Shown here piece after piece: positions 27,369 to 36,762 of a DNA stretch of 64,000 nt. The DNA is taken from positions 1 through 64,000 of the forward strand of contig JAJDZV010000007.1 of NCBI GenBank assembly GCA_022824465.1. The letters are read 5' to 3'. Every line of letters starts with the position of its first letter. Within the stretch, counting starts at the first letter, position 1. Origin of the DNA: Anaerolineae bacterium. Lineage in GTDB: Bacteria; Chloroflexota; Anaerolineae; Aggregatilineales; Phototrophicaceae. The notes beneath the pieces are model-generated. The model ran no database searches and was not told where the DNA came from. It saw nothing but the letters and a program-made list of their open reading frames with translations. Position numbers and translations under genes: made by a program.

Positions 27369-28487
27369 CTATGCCAGCGCCGAACGCAAAAGCGCATCCG
27401 TCTCCCGCGCCATCCGTTCTAAACTGAAATCCTCAATACCCAGCGCGCAGTTCGCGGCGAATTCATCACGGCGATCAATGAGCTCGGCAATCCCCGCGCG
27501 CAGCGCCCCCAATTCCACATGCGGCGTCAGCACGCCATTGACCCCGTGCCGCACGACTTCAGCATTGCCCCCGACATCGCTCGCGAGGACCGGCGTCCCC
27601 AAGCGCAGGCTTTCCAACAGCGTATGCGACAGGCCTTCATATCCGCTGTACAAAGCCAGCCCGTCGGCAGCGACCAGCCGGCGCTGAACCTCCTCCGGGT
27701 CCAGGCGACCGGTGAATTGGACGCGTTCGCCTAGGCCGCGCGCTCGAGCTTCCAGCCGCCCGCGGTCTGGTCCGTCGCCGACGACGACCAGTCGAATCCC
27801 CGGCATCTCGGCAATCGCGTCGATCAAGTGGTCGATGCCTTTCCAGGGCTGCAGGCGCGCCACCGTCACTATCGTCGGCAGATCGTCCCAACCCAAAGCT
27901 GCCGCAAGCTCCGCGCGCTTGCCAACCGACTGCGATATGGGCGCCAGCGCATTGCCGATCACCCGCACCTTGTCCGCGTTTACGCCCCAAGCGATCACCA
28001 TCCGCTTGAGATAATGACTCGGCACAATCACCACATCCATATCGGCAACCTGCCGCGAGCGCGAGCGCTTCTGCCAGCGCGCCCGCCAATCGCCCGTAAA
28101 ACGCTGGAATTCGTCGACCGTCATGTCCGGCGCTATCCAACCGCGGCGGATGCAGCGCTCCCAGGCTTGATCGCCGACGATCTTAAGCACACGCGGCAAA
28201 TTGCGCCCGCCCCACAGCGGCAAGTCAATCGTTTGCGCGTACACCATGTCCGCCCAAGCTAGCTGCTTCCAGGCGGCAAGTCCATACTTCGCGCGCCGCA
28301 AGGGATAAACCTCGCGCGCGATTCGCGTCACTGTATAAGGATAGTCGCCGCCCTTCCCATCGCCATAGGACAGCACGCGAACTTGCCAGCCCAAGCCTTG
28401 CAAGGCCGGCAGAATGCTCCTCAGATAAGTAGCCGGTCCGCCCGCCTCAGGATGAAATATCCCGCTCGCTACCAAGAGCTTCGGCAA
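27369..28487 (-). CDS. GT4-family glycosyltransferase
   Basis: 372 residues of GT-B fold: the acceptor domain begins ASGIFHPEAGGPATYLRSIL, and the donor domain has VARLQPWKGIDHLIDAI and the nucleotide-sugar motif LYSGYEGLSHTLLESLRLGT (EX7E). Donor and acceptor are unknown. It follows the methyltransferase gene by 12 bases on the minus strand, so they are probably co-transcribed, and ends 6 bases from the convergent response regulator. Confidence 0.93.
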   Translation of the reverse strand: MPKLLVASGIFHPEAGGPATYLRSILPALQGLGWQVRVLSYGDGKGGDYPYTVTRIAREVYPLRRAKYGLAAWKQLAWADMVYAQTIDLPLWGGRNLPRVLKIVGDQAWERCIRRGWIAPDMTVDEFQRFTGDWRARWQKRSRSRQVADMDVVIVPSHYLKRMVIAWGVNADKVRVIGNALAPISQSVGKRAELAAALGWDDLPTIVTVARLQPWKGIDHLIDAIAEMPGIRLVVVGDGPDRGRLEARARGLGERVQFTGRLDPEEVQRRLVAADGLALYSGYEGLSHTLLESLRLGTPVLASDVGGNAEVVRHGVNGVLTPHVELGALRAGIAELIDRRDEFAANCALGIEDFSLERMARETDALLRSALA

Positions 28488-28499
28488 TGGCGCCTCCCG

Positions 28500-29285
28500 C
28501 TAGCTGCGCCGTCCGCGGATGATGATATGCCGATTGACGAATGTCGCCGCGTCCGTTTCCCACTCGCGCGGATCCATCCACGCGCGCGCAATCGCCGGCG
28601 CATCGGCCATCATCTGCTTTAGCTCGTCGATCGTCGCCGCGTCATTGCCTTGACGCCGCGCCCAGGGGAGAAAGTCATGCCGCTTGATGTACTGCTCGGC
28701 ATGCTCTACTGCGATGCCGGCCGCGCGGCACAGCCCCTGCCATTCCTCCTGGTTGAACCCTCGATTGTGGCTTGGATCGCGCAAGCGCTCGAAAGCGTCC
28801 ACACTACGCGCGGCTTCGTCGTCGGCCGGCAGCAAGTGGTCCTGCAACAGCAGCACGCCGCCCGAGCGCAAAACCCGCGCGCACTCATGCAGAAATCGCT
28901 GCGCATCTGGGAAGTGATGCGGCGCGATGCGACAAGTCACCAAATCGAAGCGCCTGTCCGCAAAGGGCAAATCCTCCGCATCAGCTTGCTCGAAGCTGAC
29001 ATTCTTTAGTCCCTGCTTGGCAATCAGGTGCTCGCGCGCCTTGTCCAACATCCGCGGCGTGAGGTCGCTCGCCACGACATGCGCGACATGCGGGGCAAAT
29101 TTCAGCGCCGTATGACCGCCCCCGGTGGCGATATCGAGCGCCCGCCAATGCGCCTGCGGTCGCGCAATCGCCAGCAGCCGCTCAAGATCCGAGCCTCTGG
29201 CGTGCGTCTCGCTGGACACATAGCCCTCGGCAAACTGCGTATAACGCGCCTTTGACAGCGCTTTTGAATCGGCCGGACTTGACAT
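28500..29285 (-). CDS. Class I SAM-dependent methyltransferase (UbiE-like)
   Basis: 261 residues from the ATG at 29285, which has AGGA seven bases upstream; the frame stays open to 29510 but that part overlaps the divergent peptidase region. Motif I is ALDIATGGGHTALKFAP, followed by ASDLTPRMLD and DAEDLPFADRRFDLVTCRIA. The layout is that of UbiE/Coq5-type methyltransferases acting on small molecules. Paired with a GT4 glycosyltransferase downstream. Confidence 0.92.
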   Translation of the reverse strand: MSSPADSKALSKARYTQFAEGYVSSETHARGSDLERLLAIARPQAHWRALDIATGGGHTALKFAPHVAHVVASDLTPRMLDKAREHLIAKQGLKNVSFEQADAEDLPFADRRFDLVTCRIAPHHFPDAQRFLHECARVLRSGGVLLLQDHLLPADDEAARSVDAFERLRDPSHNRGFNQEEWQGLCRAAGIAVEHAEQYIKRHDFLPWARRQGNDAATIDELKQMMADAPAIARAWMDPREWETDAATFVNRHIIIRGRRS

Positions 29286-29462
29286 TATGATTCCTCGACC
29301 GCTGACCGCTGAGTACGCCGCTAATCTTACCTGACAAATGGCGCAGAGACAGTCGTCACTTGTGTCGCGCTGCCAATACGACAAGGGCTGACCGCCGACG
29401 CGCCGAGGTGCTAGAATACGCATGACGACCTGCAAGATTCTATTGCGCCAAAAGGGGCCACA

Positions 29463-31424
29463 ATGAACAATCGACGCCCGCTGCAAAAGGAAGACCTGTT
29501 TGCGCTGCACTTTCTAAACGGCGGCGCCCTGTCGCCCGACGGCGCCATGCTGCTTTACACCGTCAACAAGATAAATGCTGACGAAGATAAAGAGTTCAGC
29601 GCATTGTACTTGCAAGACCTGGCCACGGGCGAGACGCGCCAAATGACCAGCGGCAAAGCCAAAGACGGCAACGCCGCTTGGTCGCCCGATGGCAAGTTGA
29701 TCGCCTTCACCTCCGACCGCGACGGCTCTGCGCAGTTATACCTGATGCCGGTCGATGGCGGCGAGGCGCGCCAAATGACCCGCTTCAAGCGCGGCATCGG
29801 CGGAAGCTTCGCCTTTTCGTCCGACGGCAGTCAAATCGCTTTCTGCGCCAAGGAAGATCGCGACGCCCCCGACCTCTCGACCGAGCCCTATCGCGTTGAA
29901 CGTACGGTCTATCGCTTCGACGCCATTGGCTATCTCGATGACGAAGTCCAAGACGTCTATGTCTTGGGGCTCGACAGCGGCGAGATCCAGCGGCTCACCC
30001 AAGATCGCGCCAACAACAGCAATCCGCGCTGGTCGCCCGATGGCGCGTGCATCCTTTACGACGCCAACATGCGCGCTGACGCCGCCCGCGCTATGACGCC
30101 GGACCTGATGTCGGTTGATCTCAACGGCGCAATCACCACCGTTCTGGCAGGCTGGGCGAGCATCGCCAAAGCCGCCTACACGCCCGACGGCGAGCGAATC
30201 GTCTTCAGCGGGCGCCCAGACGACGGCAAACCCATCGGCACGAAGTCCGACCTCTACACGCTTCATCTCGCCAGCGGCGACCTTGACTGCCGCAGCGCCG
30301 GGCTTGATGTCGGCGTCGGCGGACGTCTCTCGCTGGATATGCCGATCAGCGGCCTGAGCCAGCCCAACCTCCTGGTCAGCGACGATGGCGCCCACGCCTA
30401 CACCACCGTCCAGAGGGGCGGAAGCGAACACATCTATCGCATCGCCCTGCAGGGCGCGGAAGCGTTCCAGCCAGTCACCAGTGGCGACTGCGCTGTCTTC
30501 CCGCTGGACCGCCGCGGTGACCAACTGCTCTACGCCCGCACCAGCCTGAATTCGCCGCCCGATCTCGTCTTGACGCCTCTCGCCGACAACGACGCCCGTC
30601 AGTTGACCCGCCTTAACGCCGCGCATCTGGAATCCATCGACCCGCCCCAGACGGAACGCCTCGAGTGGCGCAGCATCGACGGCGAGCCGGTCGAAGGCTG
30701 GTTCATGAAGCCGCCGACGGGAGCAGCCCCCTACCCCACGATTCTTTACATCCACGGCGGACCTCATGCCGCCTACGGCTACGGCTTTCATTTCGACTTT
30801 CAAATGCTCGCTGGCGCCGGCTATGGCGTGCTATTCCTCAATCACCGCGCATCAACCGGCTACGGCGACCACTTCTCAACCGCGATCAAAGGCGATTGGG
30901 GCAACCTCGATTACCACGACCTGATGACCGGCGTCGATCATGCCATCGCGCGGGGCTTGGCTGATGCCGAGCGTCTCGGCGTCTGCGGCACATCCGGCGG
31001 CGGCAACCTCTCCTGCTGGATAATCGGCCAGACGGGGCGCTTCAAAGCGGCGATTCCCCAAAATCCCGTCACCAACTGGCGCAGCTTCTACGGCGCCAGC
31101 GACATCGGCATCTACTTCGGCGTCGAGCAGATGGGCGGGCATCCGCACGAGATTCCCGAAACCTATGACAAGTGCTCGCCAATTACCTACGCTCACCGCT
31201 GCACGACGCCAACCTTGCTCGTGCAAAGCGAATTGGATTGGCGCTGCCCGGCCGAGCAGTCGGAGCAATTCTACACCGTGCTCAAGGCGAACGGCTGTAC
31301 CGTAGAAATGCTGCGCCAGCCCGGCGGCTCACACGGCGCTTCCATCAATGGGGCGGTTAACCTTCGCCGCGCCCACAATGACGCCATGCTCGATTGGTTC
31401 GCGACTTATGTGCTGGGAGCATGA
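29463..31424 (+). CDS. S9-family prolyl-oligopeptidase-type peptidase
   Basis: 653 residues. A beta-propeller with TolB-like WSPDG repeats fills residues 1-390; a C-terminal alpha/beta hydrolase follows. The catalytic Ser511 is in CGTSGGGNLS, the Asp in SELDWRCP and the His in PGGSHGAS. It resembles acylaminoacyl peptidase/dipeptidyl aminopeptidase. No signal peptide is visible, so it is likely cytoplasmic. The 3' end overlaps the convergent DUF309 gene by 19 bases. Confidence 0.94.
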   Translation: MNNRRPLQKEDLFALHFLNGGALSPDGAMLLYTVNKINADEDKEFSALYLQDLATGETRQMTSGKAKDGNAAWSPDGKLIAFTSDRDGSAQLYLMPVDGGEARQMTRFKRGIGGSFAFSSDGSQIAFCAKEDRDAPDLSTEPYRVERTVYRFDAIGYLDDEVQDVYVLGLDSGEIQRLTQDRANNSNPRWSPDGACILYDANMRADAARAMTPDLMSVDLNGAITTVLAGWASIAKAAYTPDGERIVFSGRPDDGKPIGTKSDLYTLHLASGDLDCRSAGLDVGVGGRLSLDMPISGLSQPNLLVSDDGAHAYTTVQRGGSEHIYRIALQGAEAFQPVTSGDCAVFPLDRRGDQLLYARTSLNSPPDLVLTPLADNDARQLTRLNAAHLESIDPPQTERLEWRSIDGEPVEGWFMKPPTGAAPYPTILYIHGGPHAAYGYGFHFDFQMLAGAGYGVLFLNHRASTGYGDHFSTAIKGDWGNLDYHDLMTGVDHAIARGLADAERLGVCGTSGGGNLSCWIIGQTGRFKAAIPQNPVTNWRSFYGASDIGIYFGVEQMGGHPHEIPETYDKCSPITYAHRCTTPTLLVQSELDWRCPAEQSEQFYTVLKANGCTVEMLRQPGGSHGASINGAVNLRRAHNDAMLDWFATYVLGA

Positions 31425-32182
31425 GGCGCCTCCCAGCGCACTTGCTTGATCAAATCGCGATCAAGTTCATCCAGGCGATCCGGACCCAAGCGCTGCAATG
31501 CGCTGCGCACGGCGTAAGAGTCGCGCCGCAGCGCCGCCACGTCTATGCCCTGGCAGCTATCCGGCAACGGGTGAAGCCATTGCACGCTCCGCTGCAACAT
31601 CTTCAGCGCGCCGCGAAAGTTGCCGCGCTCAATCTGATAATAGGCGACTCCCACTTGCAATATCGCCCGATACAAGTCGCGCACCGGTCCCGGAGTCGCC
31701 ATCCACAATTCCTCAAACAAGTCGTGCTGCCGATAATATTCGCCTCGGTTGAACAGCGCCACGCCTTCGACTGCCAGCCGCGGCAGCGCGTCCGCGCATT
31801 CGCAGGCCAGTTGCGCCATTGTCGCCGCATCCGGCGCGCGCGCCAGGTCCCGCGCCAGCGTATTCAATTGAGCCCTTAGCTCGATCCAGCTCAACGCCAG
31901 GTCGGCGCCATTGAGTATCGCATCGGCGCGAACATCGCTCGCATCGCTGACCAGGCATATCGGAATACGACGCGTCGCCGCGCTCGTCTTCGCCGCCAGC
32001 GCCAACGCACGCCAATTGTCCAGGCGCCCATCCACGAACAGAAGCGCCGCTCGCCGTTCAATTAAGATGTCGAAGAAGTGTTGCGTCGCGTTCAGCATTA
32101 TGGTATCGTACTCGTGGAGTAGCTGGCAGTGACGGGCAAATGCTTGGCGCGGGCTTACGAAAACAATGGTTGCAGGTCCCAT
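31406..32182 (-). CDS. Receiver-like domain fused to DUF309
   Basis: 258 residues. The first ~120 residues resemble a degenerate response-regulator receiver (ALLFVDGRLDNWRALALAAK, then RIPICLVSDASDVRADAILN) without a clear phospho-acceptor site. The C-terminus is DUF309: GVALFNRGEYYRQHDLFEEL followed by W, with the HxxxEE signature, then QVGVAYYQIERGNFRGA. DUF309 has no assigned biochemical role. A fusion of this type suggests a sensing or scaffold function. Confidence 0.75.
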   Translation of the reverse strand: MGPATIVFVSPRQAFARHCQLLHEYDTIMLNATQHFFDILIERRAALLFVDGRLDNWRALALAAKTSAATRRIPICLVSDASDVRADAILNGADLALSWIELRAQLNTLARDLARAPDAATMAQLACECADALPRLAVEGVALFNRGEYYRQHDLFEELWMATPGPVRDLYRAILQVGVAYYQIERGNFRGALKMLQRSVQWLHPLPDSCQGIDVAALRRDSYAVRSALQRLGPDRLDELDRDLIKQVRWEAPHAPST

Positions 32183-32331
32183 GTAGGTTCGAATTGATCT
32201 CCATGACTCTAAACCGATACTACGTCAACATCACCACCGACCAACAGGCGCCATTCTCGCCAATGACCGCGTTCAGCCGCTGCTATTGCTTGCGTAACGG
32301 TTTATACTACTGGTTAGTCGCTCAATTTGCT

Positions 32332-32361
32332 TGACAGCCCGATTGTCAGGCTTATATAATG
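32332..32361 (+). promoter_or_regulatory. Perfect-consensus promoter of yceD-sigA
   Basis: TTGACA (32332-32337) and TATAAT (32356-32361), both exact, are separated by 18 bases, about 67 bases before the YceD-family start. The pair TGACA-N7-TGTCA (32333-32349) forms an inverted repeat overlapping the -35 and spacer and could be an operator. Matching of both hexamers is the best in the window. Confidence 0.8.
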
Positions 32362-32427
32362 CATACGAAATAGCTTATTGCTAAATCATACTATGTGGCA
32401 AACTAACCGCCAAATGAGGCGAGCAGC

Positions 32428-32976
32428 TTGAACTTTGCCAACGGCAGTTATCTCAATAAGCGGCTCCTCCGCATCAATGTGGGGTTTCTCTTGTCGGAAG
32501 GTCCCGGCAATGCCAGAGACATCCCCCTCGGCTTCTCTCAACGGATACAAATCGACGACGAGCTCTACTTGCGCGCTCTTACCGGCCAGCTCACGCTTAC
32601 ACGCACTAGCGAGGGTATCCTCGTGCAGGGTGCGCTACGTGTCGAACACGAGCGGGAATGCGACCGCTGTCTGGATCCCTTTGCTCATCAGTTTGCCTTG
32701 GAACTTGCCGAGCTCTTTGCCTCGCCGCCAAACAGCAGCAAAAGTGTATTCAGCGTCGATGGCAACGGTGAAATCGATCTCGCGCCCTTGCTCCGCGAAG
32801 AGGTGCTGATTGAAGCGACTTACCGCGCCTTCTGCCGCGAAGACTGTCCCGGCCTCAGCGCCGACAGCTGCGACAAACCAATTGACGACATTCAGACTTT
32901 CCAGAACGAGCGTGCTTTGCTGAATGATGACCTAGAGATTGACCCGCGTTTGGCGGTATTGAAGCAATTGCTGTAG
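32428..32976 (+). CDS. YceD/DUF177-family protein
   Basis: 182 residues with the YceD pattern: an N-terminal strand-rich domain, ECDRCLDPF with a CxxC pair, then LLREEVLIEATYRAFCREDC with a second cysteine pair. The family is linked to 23S rRNA and L32 metabolism, and in most bacteria the gene precedes rpmF; here only 73 bases separate it from the sigma factor and no rpmF is present. The start is a TTG behind GAGGCGAG. Confidence 0.9.
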   Translation: MNFANGSYLNKRLLRINVGFLLSEGPGNARDIPLGFSQRIQIDDELYLRALTGQLTLTRTSEGILVQGALRVEHERECDRCLDPFAHQFALELAELFASPPNSSKSVFSVDGNGEIDLAPLLREEVLIEATYRAFCREDCPGLSADSCDKPIDDIQTFQNERALLNDDLEIDPRLAVLKQLL

Positions 32977-33049
32977 TCATAGCCAGGGTTCATCAGATGC
33001 GCGCGGTGCATGGGGTGTAAGCGCGTTTTGATTCGTAAGGGGTGTTGCA

Positions 33050-34138
33050 GTGGACGACTTTGAAAACAGGTACGAGTCTGACATTGACCTGATGACATAT
33101 CTTGAAGACGACAAGTCGGAGTCGGCCAGCTTCGAGTTCTTCCTCGACGAAAGCGACTTGGATACCCTCGAGGACAACTTCGAGGACGATGGCGCGCTGG
33201 GCGAGCACGACGATGATCACGACCTCGGTGAAATCGCCTCCAGCGATACCGTCGGGCTATACCTCAAGGAGATGGCGCGCGTCCCCTTGCTCACCACCGA
33301 GGAAGAGGTGCAATTGGCGAGGCGGCAGGAAGCCGGCGAGCTCGCTACCGAGCAACTCGAGCAAGCCCCCGACCACGAACGCCGCGCGGAATGGCAATTC
33401 CTGATTCAAGACGGCTTAAACGCCCGCGACCATCTCATCAAGGCGAATACGCGCCTTGTCGTCTCCATCGCCAAGAAGTATATGTCGCGCGGCGTGCCCT
33501 TTCTCGATCTCATCCAGGAAGGCAACCTCGGCTTGATGAAAGCTGTGGAGAAATTCGACTACCACCGCGGCTACCGCTTCAGCACCTACGCCACTTGGTG
33601 GATCCGCCAGACTATCACTCGCGCCATCGCCGACCAAGGCCGCACGATTCGCGTGCCCGTCCACATGACCGACCGGATACGTCAGCTGTACCGCGTCGCC
33701 CGCGATCTCGAGCAGGAAACCGGCTGCAAGCCCTCTATTGAAGAAATCGCCGAAGTCATGGAATGCGAGCCGCGCAAAGTCCAATGGATGCTCAAAGTCT
33801 CCTGGCGACCGCTCAGCCTCGAGCACCCGGTCGGCAAAGACGACGACAGCGAACTCGGCAGCTTCATCGAAAGCGAACGCGAACCCAACCCCTCGGATAG
33901 CGCCTTTGGCAAGCTGCTCAAGGAACAGATCGAAGAACTCCTCAGCACCCTGACGCCGCGCGAAGCCCGCATCCTGCGCCTGAGATTCGGCCTGCAAAAC
34001 GGCCACTGCTACACCCTCGAAGAAGTCGGGCAGAAATTCGGCTTGACGCGCGAACGCATCCGCCAAATCGAAGGTAGAGCGTTGCGGCGCCTGCGTCACC
34101 CCCGCCGCAGCCGCAAACTCCGCGATTACCTTGATTGA
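33050..34138 (+). CDS. sigA: Primary-type sigma-70 factor (SigA/RpoD family)
   Basis: 362 residues. A very acidic N-terminus (about 1-65) replaces region 1.1; region 1.2 is [20 protein letters not shown], region 2 contains [19 protein letters not shown] and [13 protein letters not shown], and region 4.2 has [20 protein letters not shown]. It would direct most housekeeping transcription; whether it is the only primary factor cannot be judged here. The GTG start follows AAGGGGTG. Probably co-transcribed with the YceD gene. Confidence 0.96.
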   Translation: MDDFENRYESDIDLMTYLEDDKSESASFEFFLDESDLDTLEDNFEDDGALGEHDDDHDLGEIASSDTVGLYLKEMARVPLLTTEEEVQLARRQEAGELATEQLEQAPDHERRAEWQFLIQDGLNARDHLIKANTRLVVSIAKKYMSRGVPFLDLIQEGNLGLMKAVEKFDYHRGYRFSTYATWWIRQTITRAIADQGRTIRVPVHMTDRIRQLYRVARDLEQETGCKPSIEEIAEVMECEPRKVQWMLKVSWRPLSLEHPVGKDDDSELGSFIESEREPNPSDSAFGKLLKEQIEELLSTLTPREARILRLRFGLQNGHCYTLEEVGQKFGLTRERIRQIEGRALRRLRHPRRSRKLRDYLD

Positions 34139-34165
34139 CGCTCTTGAACCCAGCCCGGTCTATCG

Positions 34166-34187
34166 CCGCGGAGCGCCCAATCCGCGG
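34166..34187. terminator. Hairpin between convergent sigA and epimerase genes
   Basis: CCGCGGA (34166-34172) and TCCGCGG (34181-34187) form a perfect 7-bp stem with an 8-base loop in the 79-base gap between two convergent genes. No T-run follows on either strand, so intrinsic termination is uncertain. Confidence 0.35.
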
Positions 34188-34217
34188 TCGTGGCTATAAC
34201 ATGTGTTCCAGCCTTGG

Positions 34218-35201
34218 CTAATCCAGCCGCGCCTCGAGCAATGCCGCTTCTTTCGCCGGCGGCAAATCAGCCGGTCTCGGCGCATCGGGCGGCTGCCTGC
34301 GCGCCCATTCCCAAGTATCGCGAATCGTCTCCTGTGGCTCGCGGAAGCTCAAGCCGTCCCCCAGCGCCCGGTCAATATTGAAGGTCATAAAGCTCTCCGC
34401 CAGCTCCCGGTTGACCCAAAGTGGCAATTCCATAAACTCGCTGACCTCGTGTTCGCGCAAGAACTCGTCGCTGCAGTGATGAAACTGCGCGTCGCTATCC
34501 AGCGCCAGCTTCATCACAGGCAGCAATTCGCCAAAGGTCATGCGCCGAGCCGGACCCGTGACATTGTACGCGCCGGACGCCCGCGCTTCCACCAGCCGCA
34601 AAATAAAAGCCGCCAGGTCTCGCGCGTCGATGAACTGTATCGGCTGCTCCGCTGGCGGGGCGATGACTTGCCCGCCTTTCGCCGTTCGCCTTGCCCAATA
34701 GGTAAAGCGGTTGCTTGGGTCGCGCGGACCAACGATCAATCCCGAACGGATCGCCAGGCTCCTGCCCGGGAAATACAACTGCGCCGCCGCTTCGCAAAGG
34801 ACCTTCAGCGGTCCATAGCTCTCGCCGGTGACCTCTTCGACCGCTTCATCCTCCAGCCTCAAGACCTCAGACGACTCGTCGCGATTCGCTCCGCCTAACA
34901 TCGGATACACCGACAGCGTCGAGATGAAGACGTAGCGCTCGATACTATCCCGCAGCGCCGCCGCCGACAGCCTCACCAGCCGCGGCACATAACCGCAAGT
35001 ATCAATGACCGCGTCCCACTTCCGCCCGGCCAAGCGCTCAAGATCTGTCTCACGATCGCCAATAATCATCTCGACATCGGCCTTGAAATCGGACCCGCTC
35101 ACGCCGCGATTGAAAAGCGTTACACGATGTCCGTCCGCGAGCGCTTCAAAGACCAGTGCCGGTCCCAGGAAATTCGTCCCGCCAATGATCAATAGATCCA
35201 T
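34218..35201 (-). CDS. NAD-dependent epimerase/dehydratase (extended SDR)
   Basis: 327 residues of extended short-chain dehydrogenase type: the nucleotide-binding motif is LLIIGGTNFLGPAL, the catalytic YxxxK is YGPLKVLCE, and FISTLSVYP precedes it. Such proteins act on nucleotide sugars or as isoflavone-reductase-like enzymes; the substrate is unknown. It is convergent with sigA and divergent from the M28 peptidase operon. Confidence 0.9.
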   Translation of the reverse strand: MDLLIIGGTNFLGPALVFEALADGHRVTLFNRGVSGSDFKADVEMIIGDRETDLERLAGRKWDAVIDTCGYVPRLVRLSAAALRDSIERYVFISTLSVYPMLGGANRDESSEVLRLEDEAVEEVTGESYGPLKVLCEAAAQLYFPGRSLAIRSGLIVGPRDPSNRFTYWARRTAKGGQVIAPPAEQPIQFIDARDLAAFILRLVEARASGAYNVTGPARRMTFGELLPVMKLALDSDAQFHHCSDEFLREHEVSEFMELPLWVNRELAESFMTFNIDRALGDGLSFREPQETIRDTWEWARRQPPDAPRPADLPPAKEAALLEARLD

Positions 35202-35360
35202 AGCTTCTCCTCGGCGCTCGGCTCTTCCGCTGACGGCAATCTGGAATCGGCTCGCCGGCGCCTAAACCCTTCTCGACGCTTACGCCGCTCGACCTGCGGC
35301 TATCATACCCTATCGTCGACTGCGGCTGTCGGCTTTTCTTTCTATGCTAAAATCGCCCTT

Positions 35361-36734
35361 ATGTACAGGCGACAAACGCACCTGAGAACCGCCGCAATCC
35401 TCTGCGGCTATATGCTGCTTCTGCTCGCCTGCAACCTGGGGATGAGCGACACAACGCCGCCGACCCTGGCGCCGCTGCCGACATTCACGCCGCGCGCCAC
35501 CCTCGGCTATGCCGCCGCTCGCCCGGTCGTCATCGCCGAAATCGATGTCACCGCCGTGCCGCCAAGCGAGAACATCGTGCCGACCCTGCTGGAACGAATC
35601 GAGACTGACCGGCTGGTGTCCCATATCCGCAGCCTGCAGAACTTCCGCACGCGGCACATTGGCTCGTCGGTGGTTTCGCCCTTGGAAGGCATCGGCGCGG
35701 CGCGCAAGTACATCAAAGACCAACTGGAAATCTATAGCGCGGCGTCCGGCGGCAACCTTTATACTTTCGAGCAGAGCTTTGAAGCCTTTGTCACCGCCGA
35801 AGACAAGTCGATGCAATACAATATCGTCGGCGCGATCGGCGGCGCCGAAGTCAACGCCGGCACGCTCATTATCGGCGCGCATTACGACAGCGTCGGCATT
35901 CCGCTGATCGATGGCGAGGCTTTTGCGCCCGGCGCCAACGACAACGGCTCGGGCGTCGCCGCCCTGCTCGAGCTGGCGCGCATCATGAGCGCCGAGCAAT
36001 ACCGGGCGACCATCATGTTCGTCTTCTTCTCCGCCGAAGAATTCAACCGTCAAGGCAGCATACACTTTGCCGCCTGGGCGCAAGACAAAAACATTGATGT
36101 GCTCGGCATGATCAATGTCGATACCATCGGCAACGTGCATGACAGCCGCGGCAATCGCAACGATCGCCAACTGCGCGTTTTCTCCGCCGGTCCCAACGAC
36201 ACCTCCGTTTCCCGCAAGCTGGCGCGCGAAGCCAACTTCCTCGGTTACAACTACAACCTGGATCTGGACCTCCTCGTACAAGACGAGATCGACCGCGAGA
36301 ACCGCTACGGCGATCACTTCTCCTTCAGCGAAATCGGCTATCCGGCGATCCGCCTCATCAACGCCTACGAAGAAAAACGCAACGCCGACCCCACCGACAC
36401 CATTCAATACATCGAGCCGGATTACCTTCGCCGCGCTTCGCAGGCGATTCTGGCGCTAGTCAAGTCTCTTGCCGATGGTCCCCGCCCACCCGCCAACATC
36501 GTTCTGCGCAACCGCGACGACGGCAAACGGGAGCTGGTCTGGGAGCCGGTCGCCGATGCCGCCAGCTATATCGTCGCGCTGCGTCCGCGCGATTCGCTGA
36601 TCTATCAACAGTTCTCCTTTGAAGGGACCAAGCTGGCATGGGACGGATTCACCGATTACGCCGGCATCGCCATCGCGGCCAAAGACGAACGCGGCGTCAT
36701 TGGTCCTCTTTCCCGCGAGATCATTCCACGCTAG
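35361..36734 (+). CDS. M28-family metallopeptidase lipoprotein
   Basis: 457 residues. A lipobox (LLLAC, modified Cys at residue 24) and a Thr/Pro-rich spacer lead to an M28 domain with zinc ligands and catalytic residues in IGAHYDS, GANDNGSG, FFSAEEFN, INVDTIGN and GDHFSF. The C-terminal ~80 residues form a small beta domain. It should act outside the cell as an aminopeptidase. First gene of a likely operon with a GT4 enzyme and a TIR/FHA protein. Confidence 0.93.
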   Translation: MYRRQTHLRTAAILCGYMLLLLACNLGMSDTTPPTLAPLPTFTPRATLGYAAARPVVIAEIDVTAVPPSENIVPTLLERIETDRLVSHIRSLQNFRTRHIGSSVVSPLEGIGAARKYIKDQLEIYSAASGGNLYTFEQSFEAFVTAEDKSMQYNIVGAIGGAEVNAGTLIIGAHYDSVGIPLIDGEAFAPGANDNGSGVAALLELARIMSAEQYRATIMFVFFSAEEFNRQGSIHFAAWAQDKNIDVLGMINVDTIGNVHDSRGNRNDRQLRVFSAGPNDTSVSRKLAREANFLGYNYNLDLDLLVQDEIDRENRYGDHFSFSEIGYPAIRLINAYEEKRNADPTDTIQYIEPDYLRRASQAILALVKSLADGPRPPANIVLRNRDDGKRELVWEPVADAASYIVALRPRDSLIYQQFSFEGTKLAWDGFTDYAGIAIAAKDERGVIGPLSREIIPR

Positions 36735-36762
36735 GCATGCAGCCGAATTGAGGCGCTTACCC

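Noticed and set aside
32140-32334. Small 64-residue open frame upstream of yceD
   Set aside because: It overlaps the start of the DUF309 gene, has no ribosome binding site and ends right before the yceD promoter; probably chance.
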